A stretch of DNA of 64,000 nucleotides, taken from contig JAQFVV010006199.1 in NCBI GenBank assembly GCA_028023455.1, positions 7,640,972 through 7,704,971 on the forward strand, in the 5' to 3' direction. Within the stretch, counting starts at the first letter, position 1. Each line of letters begins with the position of its first letter. Positions 49,534 through 62,255 of this stretch are shown one piece after another. The notes beneath the pieces were generated by a model that saw only the letters and a program-made list of their open reading frames with translations, did not search any database and had not been told where the DNA came from. The position numbers and the translations under genes were made by a program. The DNA is from Epiperipatus broadwayi. Its lineage: Eukaryota > Onychophora > Udeonychophora > Euonychophora > Peripatidae.

Positions 49534-49620
49534 GCTAAGATACCAAATTCAAAAAACTAACTCAAGATAAGCATTTATCTAAAAGTTAACTCTTAAGAAG
49601 ATCTGAAATTTTTAGACAGT

Positions 49621-51341
49621 TAATAAATAAAACAGTATATAGAGATTTTTAGTTTAACTTGCTCCAAATCATATTGAAAATAAAATATTATTGATTTTGA
49701 TATAAAAAGAGTATAGCAATTTCAAATAAAGGAAAAAGAATTATAAATTAACAACATTTTTTTTTATTACAAATAAAATAAATGTTAGTAAAGAATTTTA
49801 TTTTTTTTAAATATGTAAACAAAAGAAAGCAAAAAGCTATTTTTTTCTTTTGGTAAAGAATACTAGAAAATATTTTTCTCTGGAATCTAAGATTACTCAC
49901 CATTAGGATAGCTGCTGTAGATAACAAACAAGATAGGCTACATTATGGTATGGGCGGTGGACAATGGAGCATAGAGAAAAACAGTTAGTTATTCAACAGT
50001 CAAGTTCATTCTAGTGAGAATTAACGGAATTCTATACCGCAAAATATACAGTAAAGCAGTGGAAGTGTGCTGTGTAAAGAAAAATTGGCCTTGCTGCTAA
50101 TTGCAATTACAAGCTTATAAGAGAAGCTATAAACATATTTTATTATATTAGGAAATCTTTTAACTTGAGAGGCTAAGCAAAAAAACAAGTACCATGTCAG
50201 TTGAAAACCTTAAGCATATGGCCTGGTCTACCAAATGAAATTTAGGAGAAATTATAGTATCAACTCTTACAATCTTCCAGAAAAAAAAAGACCAGACTAC
50301 GCAGCTTAATTGCTGAAAACTTACATGTATTTGATATATAATACATTAACACAAAGCTAATATTTTTGTCTAATGTTCATTTCAATTTATAAAAAGACTG
50401 AAGATAATTGTGAAAAACAAAACATATCTAAAATATAGGAGAGATGATGCTAAAGATTGGTGAAAGGAAAGACACTAAAAGATTAAGCTATTTCTTTATA
50501 TAATATGAGAAAAGACTTTACATTTATGAAGACTAAAATAAATTCAATATTAAATAAGAGAATCATATATTTTATCTGTAGATTCTGATTATAAATTTAA
50601 ATTGAAAGTAATTTAAAAGATAAGTTATGTTTCACTTCATAAATATTGTAACAGGATGGGGAAAGATGGGGTGGTCATATCTGGGATGATGGCAAAATCA
50701 TCATCAACCCCAGATCAACAAAATATTTCAAATAAAAGAAATTTAATATATTTTTTTAAAATACAATTAATGATAAATATAATATTCAAGGTTTAAGTAA
50801 GATATTCAAGATATTAATATTAATGTATTTAAGTAATAGACATTAAAGTAAGTATTAATGGAAGTAATATTAAAGTAATGTTTAATATCACAAAATATAT
50901 AAGAATTTTATATATTAAAGAAAGCATGAGATCATGAAATCTCTGTGAGATCAGTCAGCTAATTCCTTAGCACAACTAAAAGAATAATTAACCATACATC
51001 AATTTGCATTATCAATAATTAATACTCATTATTATGAGTGATTGTAACTGGATTTGCAATGGGTCTACTGTAGATAAGGTCAACTATTTAGCCTTTGCCA
51101 GCTTGGGCAATTATTTTAATCTTAATTTGGATACACCAACTTAAGTGCTCATCCATCAGAATACATAATAATAAAAACAATAATGCTGGGATATTAAAAC
51201 CTTCTTATCATCATCAATGCTCAGGCCACTTAGTATTATTAATGTACTGGCTATTAAAAACTTAATTTTTAATAAGACTAAAATAAAATAAAATGTAGTG
51301 CACAGGCTTTAACTTGTTTATGGTCCTTGGCGTCATATTGG
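49621..51341. other. AT-rich stretch without recognised gene
   Basis: A short sequence with splice-like edges (acceptor TTATCTACAG, donor GTGAGT) encloses only 14 nt at about 49894-49907 on minus. It does not fit THOC1 phase and is not called an exon. Confidence 0.4.
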
Positions 51342-52770
51342 ATTTTTAAAAAACTGACTTGAGGCACAATTTTCACAATAACTTCAGTTTTAATAATGTC
51401 AGAGCAAAAAGCTTTACATTGACAGAGACTAGAAAAACTAAGGAAAACAATAAGGCTAAGACAAATAGTGATTACCATTTAAAATAATTAATGACAAATT
51501 AGAAATTAAATTAAGTTTAAATTACATCTTCAATGATAATTTATTTGTGTTCCTCACAAAATTATCTTTCAAACCATATATAATACTTCTTACGTGAGAT
51601 AATTCATAGCTGCAGAATCTCCATAAGAATTCTTCATTTTTATCTTGTACCCCAAAAATTAACAAATCTCAAGGTATCTATATAAAAAAGATTCATCCTA
51701 ATAAAAGATAGAAAACAAATCATTTCCAGAAGGTGGACATGCATTTGTCATCATAGCAATTGGCTTCTTATCTATGTAAAACTAGAAATAGTAGGTTACT
51801 GTCTGTATCAATGATAAAATGAGTTTGATCTCTTCATTTTATATTTTTTGTGTACATCAGTGATGTTATATTCTTTATGCACACCAGAGATGCTATCTTG
51901 TTATATTTATTGTCCCAAAGAGATATAATTTATTTGCATATAGCTCATTTGCTAGCTATAGATTTGAAAATAATGTGATGCAAAATGTGGCAAATCAGCA
52001 AGAGTACCAAGGCATAGGCAAGAATGAGAATTTGATTTTTTGCCTGCATACAATGCCATGTGGTATATACATAACCATTGTCACTATCATCACCACACAT
52101 ACTATTTGATATCTCTCTTTATTGGTTTTAAGTGTTATATTTTCACATGATTCTATGGCCAGTAAATTATGATTGCTTTATCAACTGCAACCTTCCTGTA
52201 CATCTGATAATCAGTCTTAAAATTTACATTGCACTACTCTATAATTTTTATATAATCACTTGTTATACAAACACAGACCTGCACACTAATACAAATATAC
52301 TAATAAATTATTAAACCTTTTGAGAATCATTATGTCTATAAAATAAGGTTGCTTCAAACTTGGATCAGAACCCCAAAATTACATTATACATAATTACTTT
52401 TGTTATATTTGAATACAACTTTATATACTGTATAATAAAGAGCATAAATGATTTAATATTATATAATTTATATACTACTTAGACATACTAATACAAACAC
52501 AAACACATTAATAAAACGTACTATTTATCAAATAATTAAAAAAAAATTTAAATACTATTTGAATAATTAAAAATAAAAATTGAATACTTATGACCTGATA
52601 TTCTCATTACATTTAGAAGACTTTGTTTGAAATGCGAATTTTCGGTGCATTTTTAATCCATTTTAGTAAGGTGTCTGGCCGATTAAAAATTTCTGCCTTT
52701 GTTTTCTCCATGCAAACTAGTAAACTGAGCAGAAAAAAAAATTAAATGAACCTATTAATAAAAAATTCAA
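51342..52770. repeat. Copy 1 of an unidentified ~1.4-kb dispersed repeat
   Basis: Matches 59970-61385 in the same orientation over its length with scattered substitutions and small indels (TTTTTAAAAAACTGACTTGA at the start, CTAGTAAACTGA and TTAAATGAAC at the end). No convincing protein. It ends in A-rich sequence near 52735, which might be a retrotransposed tail. Confidence 0.8.
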
Positions 52771-52852
52771 ATTTTATTAGATTTCAATGAGATAAGCCAT
52801 TTGAAAGAGACTTTAAAGCAGCAATGAATGCTGGGATTTCTGTTAATGTCAT

Positions 52853-52920
52853 GCTTGTAGTTTTCACGCTATTTTAAAAAGAAAACGCTTGTAGTTTTCA
52901 CGCTATTTTAAAAAGAAAAC
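52853..52920. repeat. Perfect 34-bp tandem duplication
   Basis: GCTTGTAGTTTTCACGCTAT plus 14 further bases is repeated exactly at 52887. A recent duplication, just outside the dispersed repeat. Confidence 0.9.
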
Positions 52921-53259
52921 AAAATTTCAATGAATCAGCTGCCGCTGTGCAGCGTTCGTGTTATAAGCGCTCAACCCACTAAAGAATATACTCTTAGCGC
53001 CAACCAGGATGTCTAGATGCCAATAAACTCTAATATGTATTCTCTTTTGCATATCAGACCGTTATGCAGAAATCTGGCTCAGACAATGTAAGCTCTATTA
53101 CTGTATTGTGACCAAGAGATGATGCAAACATACAATATTCTAAACTCTTTTTAGAATTAAGTCCACTGGAATAATTTTACCAATTAAATTCAAATTTATT
53201 AATAACAATTAAAAAAATTATATTAAGGTCTCTAGAATTTGACTATATACTTAGAAGCC

Positions 53260-53680
53260 TTCTGATTTTGATTAATATACAAAATTCAAATTATTACATT
53301 GTGATTCACATGATTAATATACAAAATTAAAGTTATTACATTATGCTCTACATATTTGTTCAATAGGTTTACTTAAAACCACATTCAGCACATAAACATG
53401 TGGTTTAATACAAAATAAACATGTTTGAATTGACATTTAATAATAAAAAAATGATTAAAATTTACATATAAGTATCTACCTGACACACACTGATATATAT
53501 ATAGACATATGGCATTATAATTTCTAGACATTTGAATCATTATATAAAATACAATGAATGATTAAAATTTTACATATACATGTGTATCTGGCACACACTG
53601 ATATTTACACACAGCTGTGCAGTATAATTGATGAAAATATTTCAATCATCACACAAATACAATAAATGCTTAAAATTTTC
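53260..53680. repeat. Diverged tandem repeats (~42 bp and ~107 bp units)
   Basis: GATTAATATACAAAATT is repeated about 42 bp apart around 53270-53350. A longer unit starting ATGATTAAAATTT with CACACACTGATAT inside recurs at about 53450, 53556 and, truncated, 53666. Confidence 0.6.
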
Positions 53681-54287
53681 AATTATTACATTTTAATAAT
53701 ATGAATCACTTACACTAAGTTTACTTAAAATGTGTATATATAATCACATAGACATTTAGATGTGTGGTATAATTTATTAACATATACATGTGCTTATATA
53801 AATGTATGCGCACAAACGTTTACATCATATTTTTAATTTAACACAATAATAAAAGTTATTCAAAATGTACTTTCCATAATTGATTCTTTGGTTAATATTA
53901 AGAGTAAAATTCACATATGCATGTGTAATATATAAAATATAATCTGAAACTGCTATCAAACTCTAGTTGCAGCTTTTTCTTTTTTTAAAAAAAAGGTTGT
54001 TTTTTTTTAGACTAAAATATTTTTTTGGAAATCTTTTTTTGGAAATCTTTTTTTTTTACCATAGGACGATCAATAAATTATTCTTGACTCTTAATTATAA
54101 TATCTTTAAATAAAATATATAACTTTCACTTATTTACTCTCTATATATCTCACAATCACAGGTTGCTTTTACTTATGTTTTTTTAGAATTTAAAATATTT
54201 TAAAAAACTATAAAAAAACTCCCTATATATATGCATGAGATGCATTTATCTGTAGTTCCTTGGAGGTATAGATAAATAGCAGCATAC

Positions 54288-54698
54288 ATGTTATCAATTC
54301 TTTGGCAAGTTGATGGCTGTCATCTTTGGGACAGGCATAGTCCAGGCAATTGTCAGCATCAGGACAGGTATAATCAGGTAATTTTGATCAGTGATCTCCC
54401 TTCTGTCCAGGCCAACAATCTATTTTTGTGCACTTTGTGCATGCTAATTGATCCATTAGAAGTGACCAACTTCTTGTAAATCAAAACTCCTCTGTAGTGC
54501 ACTATAAACTGCTGCTGGATCTACTGTCTTGAATTCAGCTATATCTGATTCATGGTAGCTGTCTGTATAGCTCTGGAAACCAGCCAATTCTGCTAACTGT
54601 GCCAACTCCCTGCTACAGGTAGCAACTAAAACCTTATTAGCTAAGACTAAAACTAATCTTTTTATCAATTCTTTTTGTAGCAGATTACTAGGTGACAA
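54288..54698 (-). pseudogene. Unidentified coding-like island, minus strand
   Basis: Clearly GC-richer than its surroundings. An 80-codon frame (54698-54456) includes KELIKRLVLVLANKVLVATC and FQSYTDSYHESDIAEFKTVD. Its stop overlaps an ATG (TAATG at about 54458) opening a second frame with a Cys-rich segment: ACTKCTKIDCWPGQKGDH, a stop, then YTCPDADNCLDYACPKDDSH. Composition is strongly protein-like. I do not recognise either; a retroelement gag/structural fragment or an exon of an unknown gene are possible. The in-frame stop suggests decay. Confidence 0.4.
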
Positions 54699-54699
54699 A

Positions 54700-56228
54700 A
54701 TACATTAAAACTGTTTTTAATTAAAACTGCCTTTCTTATATCTTTAATACCTTTGAAAGCAAGTTTGGAGTTTAGAAAAAGTTGATTTCAATTAACTTTA
54801 ATCCTTTGGAATTTTATAATCTACAAAGATTTTTTACATAGATAGAGAAATATATACAATTATCAGTTATATTTTAAACATAAAACATACTTTTTTAATT
54901 TTCAAAATCAGAATACAAATAACACAATATTAATATTTATTTAGACCTTTTTAAATGTTTACTTTATAATAAAATTTTATTTTAAATTCAAAATTATTTT
55001 ATCTTTTACTTACTTATTATTCCAGGAAATGTAGAAAAAATATCTATAAAAAATTTGTGTTTATTTCTATTTTCCCCTTACTTTATATATATATATGGGT
55101 ACACACACCATTATGTTGCTGTGTGCCATATAACCAAAATGGTTACAATATATATATGTATGGAGTTATTAAAAATAAAGACTAAAATAGAAATATTTGT
55201 TTGTCCTTCCATGCAGGATATTTTTTAGAAATATGATTGGTTTTTAGTGGGGGAAAAAATAACAGTAATAGGTTACAAGATATTTATGCAAAGAAAACTT
55301 TAGTAAATTGTAATGTATTATATTATAATATTATTATATATTAATTATTATATTAGTGAAAAATGGGGTGTGACCTAAAATGTGTATTCTTTTCAAGTAA
55401 AAAGTGTACTCAAATAAATATCAACAGTAAGAACAACTTATGAGATATTATACAAAGAGAACTTTAGTAAATTGTAATATATTGAAAAATATAATTACTA
55501 TATTATTGGGAAGGGGGGGGCACCTAAAATATATATTCTTTTCAAGTAACTAAAGTGTATTCAAAAAATAAATATCAGACAAAAATTTCTCTAAGATAAA
55601 ACTAAGTAAAATGAATAAATATCAGAATAAACAAATTTATTACAAACACTAATTATATATGTGAGTAGGAGATGATATATGACAATGGATGGCTGAGGGT
55701 ATGTGATCGAATTTGGATGTGTATGTTTTTTATAACATTGAAATGTAAATTGTCTAAAATTCTATAGTATATTTATTGTTTTCTACATATATTTAATTAT
55801 AAAAAAATAAGTAATAAAATTAATTCAACTCACAATATCCTGGCTAAAGGTTATATTCCATTTCAAATTTGAATCCAGTCATGAAGGCATCAGATGTGGT
55901 TACCACAGATGTCCTTGCAGATAAAAAATGATTCCAATCCTTTTTTTTTTCAACATTGCAGCTTCAAAATCCTTTGAACTGCCACAAATATGAGCTTCTA
56001 GAAAAAGAAGGCTTACAAACACACATAGCCAATTTCATATCCATATCAAGCCATAAAAGAATGCAATTCAACTATAAAAAAATTATACAGTTAGTAAATC
56101 TAAAAAAAAAAAGAGAGAGAAAAAAAAAAATTCAAATTGTATTTTAGAAAAAAAATCCAAATTTCATTGTAGAAAAAAAAATACAATAGTGCATTGAATG
56201 ATCTAAGATCCATATGTGTACAACTTAC
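54700..56228. other. THOC1 first intron, distal part (no feature recognised)
   Basis: AT-rich with small direct duplications around 55280-55580 (GTAAATTGTAATRTATT, CCTAAAATRTRTATTCTTTT repeated once). No exon of the required phase was located here to link 56229 with 39635. Confidence 0.4.
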
Positions 56229-56296
56229 CAATTCTGTGCAAACTCAGTTGAAACTTTAAACTTCTGAACAGGAGCTACTGAGGGTGCTTTGGACAT
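56229..56296 (-). CDS. THOC1: Probable first coding exon of THOC1
   Basis: ATG (56296-56294) opens MSKAPSVAPVQKFKVSTEF then AQN and two bases, ending exactly at a consensus donor GTAAGT. The FKVSTEFAQN stretch resembles the RFTKSTREALNN N-terminus of animal THOC1, and an in-frame start with an N-terminal MSxxP is similar. It ends in phase 2, which does not join the exon at 39546-39635 (phase 0), so an intervening exon of length 3n+1 would be needed. It could instead start another minus-strand gene. Confidence 0.5.
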
Positions 56297-57304
56297 AATG
56301 AGTTAAATAATAATGTCATTATTTTAATTAGTTATAAATGATTGTAAAAGGAAAAAAAGATTATAAAATAATGTAAAGAATTTTTTTAAATCTTTCTCTT
56401 CAATAATTATTTACCAGTTTTAATTTTGAAAAAGTTTATTGTAAGTCTTAAGGTTAACTTGTAAATTAGAGATAAATAAAAAAAAAAAAGATTTTAACAT
56501 TTTTGTTAAATTTTTGTTTTAATTGATTACAGTTGCTTTGTCTTTATCTCTCTCCAAAAGAAAAGCTAAAGTTTACCAAATCAATAATTAATATTGCTTA
56601 GAAAAAAATAACAATAGTGGAATTTTATCCTATGAATGGAAATTTGTTTTAGCTTTGGATTGTTTTGCAATTTTAATTCTGAAGAAGAGAAATAGCCTTT
56701 TGTAAAAACAAACCCAATTGGGCAGTGTTTAATTTGTTCATGTAGGAGCCGGATTGTAATTGTTTGGAGACATGATTGTTTAAAAAAAAAAAGTACTATA
56801 GAGGTATGGGTAAATCAGTAGACCTCAGTATATTATAGAAAACAGGTATTCTAGACCAAGCTGTTGAGAGTGGTAGCAGCAGTTTTTCTTGAACTAGCTG
56901 TTGAATAAAACAATAGAAGTCTTTCTTGACTCAACTATGGGAGAAAGCAGTTTAGCTTTAAAAATGTTTTCTAAAATGAACAAAACTATGTGCTAAGTTT
57001 AGCTAGAAGTTAAACCTCATTATCTCCATGTAATCTGCTTACTAAAGAAAATGTAAAATAGCCCTGATGTAATCTGCAACAAGTCCTGTCTCCAAGACCA
57101 TAAGTATTTGTCTTTATATGCTAATCTGACTTGGAAAATTATTAAAAAAAAAAAAAAATGGATAAATTCTTTCTGTGTGTTAGCCTGGAAAATATTCTAT
57201 TGCAAAATGAAAAAAAAACTATACACTAGATTGCAAGTAAATGTTAAAAGAGAAGCCTACAAGAATAAAACATGGAAAATAAAATAAAATTTACAACTGC
57301 CTAA
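56297..57304. other. Possible THOC1 5' flank
   Basis: AT-rich region upstream of the candidate start. I see no clear promoter element. Confidence 0.3.
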
Positions 57305-57312
57305 GAAAGGAC

Positions 57313-59277
57313 GGTTCTAGTAAACTATTAACTGTGCAGCCTTTGGTGGCGCTGTTTCTAGTTAAAAACAGAGCGTTATAACAATACCGCTGCTAGATTT
57401 TTTTTATCTAATAGATCGTATTTTGACATACGGCTGTAATTTTTTTTTTTTTAATATTTAATATATTGTTGTTGTTTGTTTTGGACATAATTATTTTTTT
57501 GGTTTTCATTTGATAAATTTAAAACTATAAAGGAGACTTTGACCTTTCTCAAAAGTACATAATTTTTGACATATGCTTTTATTTGGGGGGGATTTCCATT
57601 CTAAATCTACTGTTTATTTTTTACAGACGTCTTTTATTTTTTTGTTTTGGATTCGATACATTTCAAAGTAATAAGGGACAGTTTTAACTTTTTTTTGGAA
57701 TATCCCAATTTGCTTTACATATGACTTTTTTTTGTTGTTGTTGTTATTTAAAATTAGAATCGACACTTTCTTTTTGAATTATGTTAAAAATGAGGGGGTT
57801 TGCTGTTGATTGATTTAGCAACAAAAAATTCAAACCTGTCCGACAAACTCCGCCTCAGATGTCCGTATTTGCTTATAGACGAAAAGAATTGTTTGGTATT
57901 TTATCTTACATTTATAAATACGGGGGTTTTTTTTTGGTCGGCGTGTTTTGATTTTTTTGTTTTTTTTTTTAATAATAACAAATAAAACAGGGATTTGATT
58001 TTTTTTTTTTTAATAATAATAAATAAAACGGGACTTCTTTTTTCTCTTAGATTTATAAATACGTGGGTTTTTTTTTGTGGCGGCGGATTTTGATTTTTTT
58101 TCCTTTTTTTAATAATAACAAATAAAACGTCCAAAACAACAACCAAAAAGTCAATCGCGGTATTATTTTTTTAATGCAAAAAATATGTATGTTAACTGGT
58201 TTTGTTACATTCTGTAGGATTTATTTATTTATCTTTTTTAAGAGTCGTACAAGTTTGTTAAAGATTTTTTGTTTTCATAACAAATAAAATGTCCGGTATT
58301 TTTATCCTTTTTTAACAACAAAAATTAAGCTCGGGTTCATTTTTAAAATCTACTTAACGTGCTGTTTATTGATTTAAAACAACAACAACAAAAAACCTCT
58401 TTTTGCTTCTAAAAGGAACGAATAGGTATGTCAAAAGAAGAAGTATTTTTTTTTAAAAAAAAAAATCAATCAATCAAGAGATGTCCAACAAACTACGCCG
58501 CCCCTTTTTAACACTGTCATTCTGGGTGTTAATTACATGATTTACAGATAAAAATAATCGCAACCAAAACACAAATTCTTTCTAGAAAATAAATTTATTA
58601 ACCACATATGACTGAACTAAATCAACTGTAACAAATGGCAGGATGTTTTGGGCTTGCAAAAATGCAACTGTTTCACTTTCTCTGTTTGGGACGTCCCACA
58701 AATATAACAACGTGGTAGACATTTTGTTCTTCTTTTTCAACTCTAGTCCGAGTCATGACAGAAACGGTATTTTTCCGCAAACAACTCCTATCGTCTGCCA
58801 GAGAGCTTGAGAAATTTTATATTGTCTTTTTTCACCCCCCAAAAAGCCAAAATTAGCCCAAAAATTTTTTTTTGACAAATATCAATAATACGCTGAAAAT
58901 TACTAGTACGCAAAAATCTTTCAGTTGGGAAATACAGAAAATCATAAACATCAACAAATAAACACTTGAAAAAGATGACAATGCTCACACTCTTATCTTA
59001 AATTCTAGCGACAATACAAATCCTGTCAATATGCATAGGAATTCAACCCCCAATGAAATCAACGGCAAACTATATGGTCATAGTATTATTAGTAGACGTA
59101 GTGTTATTGAACGGGGAAGAATTGGCCGCGTATTATAACCACTACATACGATCTACTCGTATATTAATGATCACTCGTATATTAGCCGTAGGTTCGGCCA
59201 CGAAAACGGTATAATTCTATGTTTTTACACAGAAACAGCGCCACCAAAGGCTACACAGTTAATAGTTTACTAGAACT
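57313..59277 (-). mobile_element. TIR DNA transposon with 8-bp target duplication, possibly Merlin-like
   Basis: The inverted ends match over about 47 bp with two or three differences (TTCTAGTAAACTATTAACTG, then TTTGGTGGCGCTGTTTC). An exact 8-bp target duplication GAAAGGAC flanks it (57305-57312, 59278-59285). The interior is T-rich with a ~134-bp internal duplication (TTTATAAATACG...AATAATAACAAATAAAAC at about 57911 and 58050). The 8-bp duplication, G/A-starting TIRs and a short minus frame resembling an ISXO2-like N-terminus (58582-58722) suggest Merlin; P, Zisupton and atypical hAT are alternatives. Mostly non-autonomous. Confidence 0.85.
58582..58722 (-). pseudogene. 46-codon frame resembling the N-terminus of an ISXO2-like (Merlin) transposase
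   Basis: MSTTLLYLWDVPNRESETVA then FLQAQNILPF is followed by unrelated residues and a stop. The LWDxPNR...AFLQxxxIL pattern resembles the start of eukaryotic ISXO2-like proteins just before their Cys-rich region, which is missing here. The catalytic domain is absent. Assignment is from memory of the family pattern and needs a profile search. Confidence 0.35.
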
Positions 59278-59969
59278 GAAAGGACTAAAAAAAAAAAAAA
59301 ATCCATAATAAAAAGATACTTAAATGTATTAAATTTATATAGACTTTAAAATTAAATAATAATTGCTAATAATTAATAGTTCTATTTATATATTTTTTTC
59401 ATTGAAAGAAGTAATTTTTTTCTTTACACTATTTTATCTTCAAAATTATTTAAAAATGTTCTCTTTGTTAGGTAAATTTTTTTTATATAAATAATAACTA
59501 GTCATATTGAATAATTTTATTAATTAAACATTTTCATTTGAAATGGCTTTTTTTTTGTTCATTTGATTTTTGCCTTCTAAATCATAAAAGTTTTTAGATG
59601 ATTTAAAATTTTTATCTTTATGGAAAAGTTGTTTTCCAATTTTAGCTATTGAAAGGGAAACAATTATATTTAAAATTAATGTGGGTTAATGGAATGAATC
59701 AGAGTTAATAATCAATTAATATTATTTGCTACATAAAATTACATTTTTTAATAAAAATGTATTTAAGGTTGAATTATTATATTATCATGTCATTTTTAAT
59801 TTTCTTAATTATCAATCAGTTAGTTTATCGAATACTTGTTAAAAAAATATCCCAGTATTAAGTCTTTATTCTTCTAGTTATCTGTTCTATGAATTGGCAA
59901 TATGTGACCTGTTTTAAATTATTCCAGCAACATTATTTAACTATATTAGGATATTTGCCACTTTAGTGA

Positions 59970-61385
59970 ATTTTTAAAAAACTGACTTGAGACACAATTT
60001 TCACAATAACTTGAGTTTTAATAATATTAGAGCAAAATTCTATATATTGACAAAAAACAGAAAAATTAAGGAGAAAAATAAGGCTAAGACAAGTAGTGAT
60101 TACCATTAAAAAAGGAAAAAAAATTTCAACATCTGAAAAAAATTATTACTGTATTGTTTGTTCATAATTTTTAATTTATCATTAACTAAGTTTAAAATTA
60201 CATCTTCATTGATAATTTCTTTGTATTCCTAACAAAATTCTCATTCAAACCATATACAATATTTCTTACCTGAGATAATCCATAGCTTCAGAACTTAAAA
60301 AAGTAGTAACATAAGAATTCTTCATTTTTATCTTGTACCCCAAAAGTTAAAAAATTTCAAGGTATCTATAAGAGAGATTCATCCTAATAAAAAATACAAA
60401 ATAAATCATTTCCAGAAGGTGGATATGCATTTGTCATCATAGCAATTGGCTTCTTGTCTATCCAAAACTAGATATTGAAACTACTGTCTGTATCAATGAT
60501 AAAATGAGTTTCCTCTCTTCATTTTATATTTTTTGTGTACACCAGTGATGCTGTCTTGTTATATTTATTGTTTCACAGAGATATAATTTATTTGCATATA
60601 GCTCATTTATTAGCTATAGACATGAAAACAATGTGATGCAAAATGTGGCAAAACTACAGACTCCACAGCATGAATACCAAGACATAGGAAAGAATCAGGA
60701 TTTGATTCTTTGTTTGCATACAATTCCATGTGGTATACATAACCATTGTGACTATCACCACACACACCACTTGAAAACTCTCTTTATTGTTTTTAAAGAG
60801 TTTATATTTTCACAATACTATGCCCAGTAAATTTTATGATTGCTTTATCAACTGCAACCTTTCTGTACATCTGATAATCAGACTTAAAATTTATATTGCT
60901 CTATAATACCTTAATTTTATATATAAAAATCATTACTTGTTATACAAACACAAATACACTAATACAAATATAAACAAAGCTTTTGAGAATCATTATCTTT
61001 ATAAAATAAGACTGCCTCAAATTTGGATCAGATCCCCAAAATTGCACTGTACATAAATCACTACTTTCGTTATATTTGAATAGAAGTATAATTTATATTC
61101 TACAAAGACACATTAATACAAACACAATAAGTTATGCATTTATCAAATAATAAAAAAATTTAAAGTAATATTCAGATAATTAAAAAATTTAAAACAATAT
61201 TCAAATAATAAAAATTTCGGGATGAAAGTTTTGAAATTATAAATCATCGAAGCATGGTGAATCCATTTTATTAAGGAGTCTAGCCAATTCTAAAATTGTG
61301 ACTTTGTCTTCTTTGTGCAATCTAGTAAACTGACCAGAAAAAAAAAATTAAATGAACTTTAAAAAATATTAATAAAAAATCAATT
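59970..61385. repeat. Copy 2 of the unidentified ~1.4-kb dispersed repeat
   Basis: Same order and orientation as 51342-52770: CAATTTTCACAATAACTT, CATTTCCAGAAGGTGGA, AATGTGATGCAAAATGTGGC, CAACTGCAACCTT. The plus frame at 60633-60830 lies in it and differs from the equivalent in copy 1, so coding is not supported. Confidence 0.8.
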
Positions 61386-62160
61386 TTTTGTCCGATTTTA
61401 ACATGCTATATGCGATTTTAAAAAGAAACTCAAGCCACAGAGAATGATAATATTTCTATATATGTCATCTTTTTGGTTTTCCCATAATTTAAAAAAAACA
61501 AAAGCAATTTTAAATACAACGAAATAGCAGCAGCAATACTTACAACTTTAAACTCATTAAAATAGAGTAAACTTATATTTATTTTTCTCTTGTTCACTAT
61601 AGTCCGTTGGGTTTTATGATTTTGAAATAGTTCTAGACAACAATAATGATTAAGTTATATGGATGTAGGGGTTTATGTTGGTATTTGAACATCCAGATGA
61701 TAACTCTCAATGACATAAATGTGTGATCTTTAAAGTCCATTCACTGCATTTTAGGTTTTTTTTATAAGAGAAATAATGTAGTTGGCCTCTATAATCATGG
61801 AATTATTTGGCTAGAACATTGATAATAATCAGCAGGTATCAGTATGCCAGAATTATTATTTTTTTACTATGAGTAACAGGATTAGCACTTAAATGTATGC
61901 ATCTAGATTACTGTGTTATATTTTGTCCTACGTTTGGCAATGGCTAGTTAATTACTCTGTTTATAGTGTACCTATTTTAAATCCAGTCACAAGAAATGAC
62001 TGCTGATTGTTTATGTGTAATACTGTGCAATTAGTTATTATTATAAGTATAACTATATATTATATATTTTAGTTTATGCTGATTTTCATATTTAGCATCC
62101 TTTTATATTTATTCCATGTATTCTATGATGATGATGTTTTCATATCCCCTCCATGTCATC
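61386..62160. other. AT-rich stretch without recognised gene
   Basis: No exon, RNA or element boundary recognised. A TA microsatellite (about 62183-62210) abuts the ribozyme array. Confidence 0.4.
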
Positions 62161-62255
62161 TCAACTCTTTCCATACCATTACAATATATATATATATATT
62201 TAATATATAGAGTAAGTTAAAAACAAACTCTTATGAAGCTTCAAAAATACCCTCA

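Larger units (their letters stand above)
48983..49620 (-). repeat. Partial tandem array of hammerhead repeat (subfamily B), ~411-bp period
   Basis: The segment starting ATAATATAAAGAGCATTTCA recurs 411 bp downstream (AAGAGCATTT at 48991 and 49402). The first unit is complete; the second stops near 49620 after GATCTGAAATTTTTAGACA. Both contain a minus-strand ribozyme. They are homologous to each arm of the 40.7-41.3 kb palindrome, and the tail GTCACATGACCTATATAGCT is also found there. Confidence 0.85.

Noticed and set aside
55839-55935. Possible missing THOC1 exon on minus after TTATCTGCAAG
   Set aside because: Every useful frame contains a stop, and the downstream edge lacks a GT donor in the right place.
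57800-58146. Overlapping ORFs on both strands (61 and 81 codons)
   Set aside because: They translate T-rich internal duplications of the TIR transposon; the repeated Lys/Pro peptide reflects DNA repetition.
60633-60830. 65-codon plus ORF in the 1.4-kb repeat
   Set aside because: The equivalent region of the first copy is interrupted and substitutions do not favour synonymous positions by eye.
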